Positions 26,098 to 31,315 of a stretch of DNA of 42,899 bases are shown one piece after another (the first letter of the stretch is position 1; each line of letters begins with the position of its first letter). This DNA is from Candidatus Nomurabacteria bacterium. Lineage in GTDB: Bacteria > Patescibacteriota > Minisyncoccia > Phycocordibacterales > UBA10002. Location: positions 1 to 42,899 of the forward strand of contig CALQZP010000003.1 in the NCBI GenBank assembly GCA_943349725.1, read 5' to 3'. The translations under genes were made by a program, and so were the position numbers. The notes under the pieces are model-generated. The model made no database searches. It saw nothing but the letters and a program-made list of their open reading frames with translations, and was not told the DNA's origin.

Positions 26098-26370
26098 ATG
26101 GAAGAGCGATTTACCAAAATTGAACAGGAGCTTCAGGCGATTGCCGAGCGCAACGCACGGGTAGAAGCCGACAAGTCGTGGGAGACCAGTTTCTTTCGGA
26201 AGTGTACGCTTGCGGTCATGACGTATTTTGTTGCGGTACTTCTTTTATACTTGATTGGAGCGGAACATATTTTCTTGAGCGCGCTCGTACCAGCCGTCGG
26301 ATTTATTCTCTCGGTGCAGACTCTTCCTGCCGTGAAGCTTTGGTGGATTGGCAGATTTCTCAAAAAATAA
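26098..26370 (+). CDS. Small two-helix membrane protein
   Basis: Start placed at ATG 26098 (MEERFTKIEQELQAIAERN), about 90 aa; ATG 26092 is also possible. Residues 1-35 form a charged amphipathic or coiled-coil helix. Two membrane segments follow: about 38-58 (CTLAVMTYFVAVLLLYLIGA) and 60-80 (LSALVPAVGFILSV). It ends in basic residues. Similar small proteins are, from memory, frequent in Parcubacteria. Its TAA overlaps the next ATG by one base (TAATG), so translation is coupled to the methyltransferase. Function unknown. Confidence 0.75.
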   Translation: MEERFTKIEQELQAIAERNARVEADKSWETSFFRKCTLAVMTYFVAVLLLYLIGAEHIFLSALVPAVGFILSVQTLPAVKLWWIGRFLKK

Positions 26371-26921
26371 TGATGAACGGTAAACTTCAATTCGCCTGGA
26401 ACTTTCTCTGTCACCCTGTACGAAACGCCTCACTCATTCCAAGCTCCAGTTTCGCAAGTAAGGCAATGCTTGAGGGCGTTGATTTTTCTACCGTGAAAAC
26501 GGTGGTGGAGCTCGGTCCCGGCACGGGAGTATTTACGGAGGAAATACTGAAGCGATGCACACCCGGTACCAAAATACTTTTGATTGAGCTTGAAAAAGAT
26601 TACGTGACGTTGCTTCAAAAGAAATTCGGTGACCGCGTCATCGTGGAAAGCGCGAGCGCGCACCTTCTGGACGCGATACTCGCGAAGCACGGCGTTACCG
26701 AGGTTAACCTTATCGTTTCAGGACTTCCGTTTTCGCTTCCGCACGAGGTAAAGGAAAAGTTGTTCGCGTCGCTCGCAAAGCACACGTCGCAAGGGGCACA
26801 CTATCGCTTTTTCACCTACAATCCTCCCCTGATGAAGCGTGCGTACGCGAACCTTCCCATACACAAGCTATCGTTCGTACCTTTTAATATTCCGCCAATG
26901 TGGGTATACGGCATCAACTAG
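26370..26921 (+). CDS. PmtA-like SAM methyltransferase
   Basis: A 183-aa protein starting MMNGKLQFAWNFLCHPVRNASLIPSSSF. The track ORF from 26178 overlaps the previous gene in another frame and is not the start. Motif I is VVELGPGTGVFTEEIL; later NLIVSGLPFSLPHEVKE replaces the NPPF/NLPY motif of rRNA adenine methyltransferases. The combination, with the HPRxxGSIIPSS-like N-terminus, is that of phospholipid N-methyltransferase-like proteins, related in fold to KsgA. Coupling to the preceding membrane protein supports a membrane-linked substrate, but lipid specificity is inference. Confidence 0.8.
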   Translation: MMNGKLQFAWNFLCHPVRNASLIPSSSFASKAMLEGVDFSTVKTVVELGPGTGVFTEEILKRCTPGTKILLIELEKDYVTLLQKKFGDRVIVESASAHLLDAILAKHGVTEVNLIVSGLPFSLPHEVKEKLFASLAKHTSQGAHYRFFTYNPPLMKRAYANLPIHKLSFVPFNIPPMWVYGIN

Positions 26922-26922
26922 T

Positions 26923-27501
26923 ATGAGTACCCACGCTTTTTTTGCGATACTTGCGACAACGATTGCACTCGCAAATAAAATCCCCTACATCGCGGATATT
27001 TATCGGCTGAAGACGACTCCGCACAGCTACTCCTGGCTTATCTGGACACTGCTTCAGGGGACCGGCGCGCTCGTTATGCTAAGCGGTGGTGCGGGATTTG
27101 GTGTTGCCTCGCTTCTCGCCGGAACCGTCCTGTGCGCCTTCATCTTTTTGCTTTCGCTTCGTTACGGCACAAAGAACATCACCACGTTTGATACGATCTG
27201 CTTTATCGGAGCACTCATTGCGACAGGAGTTTGGTTCTTTTTGCATGATGCGTTTCTCTCTATTCTGCTCATCTCCGCCATTGATTTTATCGCGTTTCTT
27301 CCCACATTTCGGAAGGCGTACGAAGAGCCATACAGTGAGACGCCCATAATGTATCTCTTTGCCGGTATTGGGGAGGGGTTCGCGCTTCTCGCCCTGACCA
27401 ATATTACCTTTACCACCTCCTTCTATTTGATAACCTTAGTTATTACCAACCCACTTTGCGCGGGTATCATTTGGTTTAGACGAGCGAAGCTTAACAATTA
27501 A
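26923..27501 (+). CDS. PQ-loop-like multi-pass membrane protein
   Basis: A 192-aa protein with six to seven predicted membrane segments; start at ATG 26923, one base after the methyltransferase stop. The first repeat contains ANKIPYIADIYRLKTTPHSYSWLIW and the second contains IDFIAFLPTFRKAYEEPYSETPIMYL. Both put Pro in a helix followed by an R/K-x-P turn, the pattern of the PQ-loop/SemiSWEET superfamily. Transported substrate unknown. Packed with the two upstream genes, so the three probably form an operon. Confidence 0.65.
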   Translation: MSTHAFFAILATTIALANKIPYIADIYRLKTTPHSYSWLIWTLLQGTGALVMLSGGAGFGVASLLAGTVLCAFIFLLSLRYGTKNITTFDTICFIGALIATGVWFFLHDAFLSILLISAIDFIAFLPTFRKAYEEPYSETPIMYLFAGIGEGFALLALTNITFTTSFYLITLVITNPLCAGIIWFRRAKLNN

Positions 27502-27512
27502 ACAATAGTGCT

Positions 27513-27875
27513 ATGCTGATTAAAGACTTAAACAACTGTGAGGAGTTTATCGCTGGCGATAAGACAATACTTCGCGAGTTGTTACACCCCCAAAAAATTA
27601 CGAATGTGGCTTTCCGCTACAGTCTCGCTCACGCGACGGTAAAGGCGGGAGAGAGTTCAACTTCGCACGCGCTCAAGACTTCGGAGGTGTACTATATTCT
27701 GGAAGGGGAGGGAGAAATGCACATTGGTGACGAATCCGCGATGGTACACGCGGGGCAAGCCGTCGTCATTCCGCCGAACGCCAGGCAGTATATTCGTAAT
27801 GTTAGTAGGGGCGCTTTGAAATTTCTTTGCATTGTAGATCCTGCGTGGCGCGTCGAAGATGAAGAAATTATGTAA
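27513..27875 (+). CDS. Cupin-domain protein
   Basis: A 120-aa single-domain cupin. The first cupin motif is present in diverged form: SSTSHALKTSEVYYILEGEGEMHIG, with one His and the Glu retained. The second motif is HAGQAVVIPPNARQYIRN, where the usual metal His is replaced. Metal binding is therefore doubtful; binding of a sugar or small molecule is possible. It starts 11 bases after the membrane protein stop and may belong to the same operon. Confidence 0.8.
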   Translation: MLIKDLNNCEEFIAGDKTILRELLHPQKITNVAFRYSLAHATVKAGESSTSHALKTSEVYYILEGEGEMHIGDESAMVHAGQAVVIPPNARQYIRNVSRGALKFLCIVDPAWRVEDEEIM

Positions 27876-27888
27876 CCGACGGCGTCTG

Positions 27889-27922
27889 TCTATTCGCCAA
27901 TTCGCGCGAATTGGCGAATAGA
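27889..27922. repeat. 34-bp palindrome, copy B
   Basis: Perfect palindrome with half-site TCTATTCGCCAATTCGC. It shares CTAT-x2-GC-x-AATTCG and its complement with the copy at 20770-20803, and the total length is the same. It lies between the cupin and peptidase genes. Confidence 0.8.
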
Positions 27923-27936
27923 TAGGGCGCGGTTAT

Positions 27937-27941
27937 AGGAG
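27937..27941 (+). promoter_or_regulatory. Shine-Dalgarno AGGAG before the M24 gene
   Basis: AGGAG with a 4-base gap to ATG 27946. It stands out because most genes here show no recognisable ribosome binding site. Confidence 0.6.
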
Positions 27942-27945
27942 AAAT

Positions 27946-29118
27946 ATGCAATCGCGAATAGAGAAAGTAAGGAAAATACTCATTCAGGAGAAAGCGGACG
28001 CGCTTTTGGTGTGGAATGGTGAAGGAAGCGGACAGCCGGCAACAGCATGGTTGTCGGGGTTTTCTGGGACGTCCTCGGCGCTGCTGTTTGCTCGAGAAAA
28101 AATCCTCTCTATGGGCGAGTTCGCCACGAGCTTTAGCCGGCCTCCGGCCACCTCCTTTAGAAAAGGAGGAATAAGAATAAGAGCTTTCTTGATTACCGAT
28201 GGACGGTATACGGCACAGAGCAAAAAAGAAGCAAACGGATTTAAGATTTTCATTACTTCGCGGGAGAGAACCGCGACACAGATTTTGGAATCGCTTTGCA
28301 AACAGTATCATCTGCACAGGATTGTGTTTGATGGAAGTGTCACCTCCTACAGTGCGATCGAAGACATCACGAAAGCAATCTCAGCCGTTAACTTTTTGTC
28401 ACGTAAACGTGTCCTGCAGGAGCTTCGAATGGTCAAAGATACGGAGGAGATACGACTGCTTAAAAAAGCAGGGGATATTACCGTTCGGGCGTTCATGCGA
28501 CTTTTACCCGAGCTATATAGTGGGATGACCGAAAAAGAAATCGCACAGCGTCTTGAAATGCTCTGCATAGAGGAGGGATCGGAGGGTGTGGCATTTCCTA
28601 CGATTGTCGCTTCGGGTAAGAACGGCGCGTTTCCGCACGCGCGGGTAACGGATAAAGAAATTAAGAACGGAGAGCTTGTCACGATTGATTTCGGTGTGCG
28701 GTATAAGGGATATGTTTCGGATATGACCCGCACGGTTGGAATAGGGAAGATAGGGTCACGTCTCAAACGAATGTATGAAGCGGTTCGAAAGGCGCAGGAG
28801 CTCGGGTGCAAGAAGGCAAAGGCGGGAGTAACTGGAGGAAAAATTGATGCCGTGTGTAGAAACTATCTTGAGAAGAAAGGCTTCGGAAAATATTTCACGC
28901 ATTCCACGGGACACGGTATCGGTATTGAGGTGCATGAGCTTCCGCTAGTTTCTTTTCGGCAGAATACAAAGATGCCGGTGGGCGCGGTTATTACCTGTGA
29001 ACCTGGTGTGTATATTCCAAATGTGGGTGGAGCACGTATTGAGGACGCACTGGTGCTTACCAAAAGAGGAAATCTAAAACTGACAGAAGGTATCCCGAAG
29101 GAACTCATTGTACTCTAA
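27946..29118 (+). CDS. M24-family Xaa-Pro peptidase, with an in-frame repeat insertion
   Basis: A 390-aa cytosolic metallopeptidase that removes N-terminal residues before proline. The N-terminal creatinase domain has WLSGFSGTSSALLF and FLITDGRYTAQS. The C-terminal pita-bread domain has all five metal ligands: Asp in TIDFGVRY, Asp in SDMTRTV, His in HSTGHGIGIEVHE, Glu in TCEPGVYI and Glu in ARIEDALV. Between SSALLFAREKI and AFLITDGRY, where family members have only a few residues, about 24 extra residues (56-79) are encoded by a double-hairpin repeat. The insertion lies in the N-terminal domain, away from the metals, so activity is probably kept. Confidence 0.93.
   Translation: MQSRIEKVRKILIQEKADALLVWNGEGSGQPATAWLSGFSGTSSALLFAREKILSMGEFATSFSRPPATSFRKGGIRIRAFLITDGRYTAQSKKEANGFKIFITSRERTATQILESLCKQYHLHRIVFDGSVTSYSAIEDITKAISAVNFLSRKRVLQELRMVKDTEEIRLLKKAGDITVRAFMRLLPELYSGMTEKEIAQRLEMLCIEEGSEGVAFPTIVASGKNGAFPHARVTDKEIKNGELVTIDFGVRYKGYVSDMTRTVGIGKIGSRLKRMYEAVRKAQELGCKKAKAGVTGGKIDAVCRNYLEKKGFGKYFTHSTGHGIGIEVHELPLVSFRQNTKMPVGAVITCEPGVYIPNVGGARIEDALVLTKRGNLKLTEGIPKELIVL
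28136..28175 (+). repeat. Double-hairpin repeat inside the M24 peptidase gene
   Basis: Stem 1 GCCGG-CCT-CCGGC, stem 2 CCTCCTTT-AGA-AAAGGAGG, then AATAAGAATAAG. It is read in a different frame from the guaA copy (SRPPATSFRKGGIRI), so the element tolerates more than one reading frame. Confidence 0.75.
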
Positions 29119-29213
29119 GTGGACCGTGAAAGCTTTCCGCTGTGGTCAAAAAACTCTGCAAGGGGTTGTTACGTATACCTTCACGCTTCGCGTTGTCCTA
29201 CTCTCGTCTCTTT

Positions 29214-29222
29214 TGCTACACT
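29214..29222 (+). promoter_or_regulatory. Extended -10 box before the 29231 gene
   Basis: TGC-TACACT ends 8 bases before the ATG, predicting a leader of about 2 bases. A TATAGT at 29223 is too close to serve. Confidence 0.5.
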
Positions 29223-29230
29223 TATAGTAT

Positions 29231-30052
29231 ATGAAGCTCAATAGCGGGCAAAGATTTTTATACGCGAGGATTACTATTCTCGTGCTTTTGGTGGGGGCAT
29301 TTGCTTTGGGGGTGTTGGGGTTCAGAGGATTTCCGTTTTGGTATGGTGGATTTGTTTTGTGCTTCTGGGGCGCGCTTGGACTTTTGAATTATGGACAGCA
29401 CAGTTCGCTGTGGCTTTCTTATAAGAAACCGTGGCTGTTTGTACTTCTCTACGGCGCGCTCGCAGGCACTTCCTTTCTTTCCGATACCTTTGGGCTGAAC
29501 GCGCATCTGTGGTTTTACCCGTTTTATCACGGCATCTCGCTCCTGTGGGTATGGCTTGTCCTGTATCCATTTGGGGGACTTGCAATACTTGAACTCCTCT
29601 ATTTTTTGGCGGGACATCTTGACGCACCACTAGAGTTCAGACAGTATCCGCAAACACAGGGACATAGGTTCTTTGATGTTTTTGAGAGTTTGCTTTTTCT
29701 TGGTATGGTCGGGGTGGTTGTACTCGGCGCTATTCACGTACCGAGTGGACTCACGCTTCCGGCGATATTCGCGTTTGTAGTTGTTTGGATTATTTCTGCG
29801 CTTCTCAAACTTAGATTTCACATTACACATCTCGGACAGTATACGCTCGTTATCGTGCTGACGACGCTACTCGCGACGCTCTCGTACGGGCTTTCTGGTT
29901 TTGCGACGCGTTCATGGATATGTCTTGAAACAACGTTCTTTGATGTCCTCCTGTTTGGTTTCCCGTTTTGGGTGTGGGTAGGTTCATTTTGGTTCGTACT
30001 TATTACACTGCGGTTGTGGATTTTTTTGGTGCTTCACCCGAAAGTGAAATGA
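29231..30052 (+). CDS. Multi-pass membrane protein of unknown function
   Basis: A 273-aa, very hydrophobic protein with about eight predicted membrane segments and many aromatic residues (FPFWYGGFVLCFWGALGLLNYG; FGFPFWVWVGSFWF). A hydrophilic loop EFRQYPQTQGHRFFDVFES lies near residue 140. No transporter or enzyme motif is recognised. It has its own promoter and a downstream terminator, so it is probably a single-gene unit. Confidence 0.75.
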   Translation: MKLNSGQRFLYARITILVLLVGAFALGVLGFRGFPFWYGGFVLCFWGALGLLNYGQHSSLWLSYKKPWLFVLLYGALAGTSFLSDTFGLNAHLWFYPFYHGISLLWVWLVLYPFGGLAILELLYFLAGHLDAPLEFRQYPQTQGHRFFDVFESLLFLGMVGVVVLGAIHVPSGLTLPAIFAFVVVWIISALLKLRFHITHLGQYTLVIVLTTLLATLSYGLSGFATRSWICLETTFFDVLLFGFPFWVWVGSFWFVLITLRLWIFLVLHPKVK

Positions 30053-30069
30053 CGTTGCTCCAAAAAGAG

Positions 30070-30098
30070 TGCACCCCGAAGGGCTTCGAGTGTTTTTT
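30070..30098 (+). terminator. Terminator after the 29231 gene
   Basis: GCACCCCGAA-GGGC-TTCGAGTG followed by TTTTTTG. The stem is imperfect. Its T run overlaps the -10 region of the next promoter. Confidence 0.6.
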
Positions 30099-30106
30099 GT
30101 TATACT
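30098..30106 (+). promoter_or_regulatory. DUF192 gene promoter, leaderless
   Basis: Extended -10 TGT-TATACT with exactly 6 bases before ATG 30113. Confidence 0.6.
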
Positions 30107-30112
30107 GATAGT

Positions 30113-30580
30113 ATGCGGAACAAACTTTTTCTTTGCGGGGGAATTATTCTTTTGGCAGTTGTGCTGTTTGTCGTGTTCGCATCCGCGAAACACATGAGTC
30201 CCACACTTTCTATTGGTGGACACGTGATACAGCTTGAACTTGCGGACACCGAAGCGAAACGCATCCTTGGGCTCGGAGGCAGGGAAGTGATAGGGGATGA
30301 CGAGAGCATGCTTTTTGTGTTTCCGAAAAGCGACAAGTACGGTATCTGGATGAAAGGGATGCGTTTCCCGCTTGATATTGTGTGGCTTGAAGATGGACAG
30401 AAAGATGCGGGGGGAAAGCAGATGCTTGTCGTGCTGGAGATACAGGAGAACATAGCTCCCGAAACTTACCCAGAGATTTTCTACCCAAGAGAGAAAGCGC
30501 TCTATGTGCTCGAAATGAAGGGAGGCTCTGCACAAAAGAGTGATATGCACGTCGGATCAATCTTGACCCTAAAAAAGTAG
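30113..30580 (+). CDS. DUF192 protein with an N-terminal membrane anchor
   Basis: A 155-aa protein. Residues 5-25 (LFLCGGIILLAVVLFVVFASA) form a signal anchor. The rest is DUF192: LELADTEAKRILGLGG, the family core MLFVFPKSDKYGIWMKGMRFPLDIVWL, and YVLEMKGGSAQKSDMHVG. DUF192 members are small extracytoplasmic beta proteins of unknown biochemical role. Complete; the stop lies 3 bases before the rnpB -35 box. Confidence 0.88.
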   Translation: MRNKLFLCGGIILLAVVLFVVFASAKHMSPTLSIGGHVIQLELADTEAKRILGLGGREVIGDDESMLFVFPKSDKYGIWMKGMRFPLDIVWLEDGQKDAGGKQMLVVLEIQENIAPETYPEIFYPREKALYVLEMKGGSAQKSDMHVGSILTLKK

Positions 30581-30582
30581 TA

Positions 30583-30611
30583 TTGTCAATATTTGCCAAG
30601 TAAGGTATACT
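30583..30611 (+). promoter_or_regulatory. rnpB promoter
   Basis: TTGTCA, 17-base spacer, TATACT, ending 5 bases before the RNA's P1 stem. Strong match to a sigma-70 promoter. Confidence 0.75.
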
Positions 30612-30616
30612 GCGTA

Positions 30617-30986
30617 GCGGTTTATACCAGACAATCGCTTCGACCTCTGGTCGGAGAGGAAAGTCCGAACACTAACATCTTTGCGCAAGCAAGGACGTAA
30701 AAAGGTAGTGGGTAACGCCCATCCGTCGCAAGACGCGAGATGCGAACAGCAACGCTCAACGCCGAAAGGCTAGAGGTTCCACGCAAGTGGAACGTCCTCA
30801 TCGTAAGGTGAGGCTGAAACGGCTAAATTTCTTACCCGAGTGCAAGGCCGTGTCCTGGCGCAAGCTAGGGAGTGCCGCTTGACCCCGCGAGTAATCGCGG
30901 AGCTAGATAAATGATTGTCCCCCCTACCACTTTGGATAAAACCAAAGTGGTAGGGGGACAGAATTCGGCTTATCGGTATAAATCGC
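30617..30986 (+). ncRNA. rnpB: RNase P RNA (A-type)
   Basis: Catalytic RNA that trims tRNA 5' leaders. Ends are set by the P1 helix GCGGTTTATACC (30617-30628) pairing with GGTATAAATCGC (30975-30986). The conserved 5' core GAGAGGAAAGTCCGAACAC, the middle AACGCCGAAAGGCT, and the 3' core TAGATAAATGA...ACAGAATTCGGCTTAT are present in order. Length is about 370. The small hairpin before ACAGAA, only a few base pairs in E. coli (TGTCCACGACA), is here a 19-bp stem with a 6-base loop (30916-30960). A promoter precedes the gene and a terminator follows. Confidence 0.95.
30916..30960 (+). repeat. Expanded hairpin inside RNase P RNA
   Basis: TGTCCCCCCTACCACTTTGG, loop ATAAAA, then the complement ending GTAGGGGGACA, with one extra C on the left arm. 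Its TACCACTTTGG arms resemble the palindrome at 26066-26090. Confidence 0.8.
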
Positions 30987-30994
30987 GAAATAAT

Positions 30995-31019
30995 AAAGCC
31001 CCGGAGACGGGGCTTTATT
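30995..31019 (+). terminator. rnpB terminator
   Basis: AAAGCCCCG-GAGA-CGGGGCTTT followed by ATTG. Perfect 9-bp stem, shortly after the rnpB 3' end. Confidence 0.8.
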
Positions 31020-31054
31020 GTAATTGCGGAGAATACCACGACGACTTGCCCTGT

Positions 31055-31222
31055 GGATGAATCCGCAAATGTAGGCGGGGTCGGCGGAGCCGATTCATCT
31101 ACAACAAAGTTTGCCCTGGTGCCTCGCCTAAACCCTTACCGCTTTGCGGTGGGGATAGGACGAGGCCAAACTTTATTGCGTAAGATATGGAGTGTGTATA
31201 CAGATTGCAGACTTCACTCCAT
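31055..31222. other. Three consecutive hairpins, possible structured RNA
   Basis: Hairpin 1: GGATGAATCCGC (31055) with GCGG...ATTCATC (to 31099). Hairpin 2: nested pairs AAAGTTTG/CAAACTTT, GCCTCG/CGAGGC and ACCGC-TTT-GCGGT over 31106-31174. Hairpin 3: ATGGAGTG (31187) / CACTCCAT (to 31222). No convincing ORF lies here (the 81-aa track ORF has no family look). It could be an uncharacterised RNA or a cluster of palindromic repeats. Confidence 0.5.
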
Positions 31223-31232
31223 CCGTTATAAT
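31205..31232 (+). promoter_or_regulatory. Candidate promoter of the ligase-like gene
   Basis: TTGCAG, 16-base spacer, TATAAT. It would give a leader of about 77 bases containing the microrepeat TATCTATCTATCTAC. Confidence 0.5.
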
Positions 31233-31315
31233 GTACGCACTGGAGCGACGTCTTGTTTTCGGCTTCTTAATATAAGAGTGTATCTATCTATCTACTAGTA
31301 GCTATTTTTTTGACT

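Noticed and set aside
26178-26369. Long upstream extension of the PmtA-like methyltransferase ORF.
   Set aside because: It overlaps the small membrane protein gene in another frame; the coupled ATG at 26370 fits the family N-terminus.
31053-31298. 81-aa ORF in the rnpB to ligase-like gap.
   Set aside because: It runs over three hairpins and a promoter and has no protein-like pattern.
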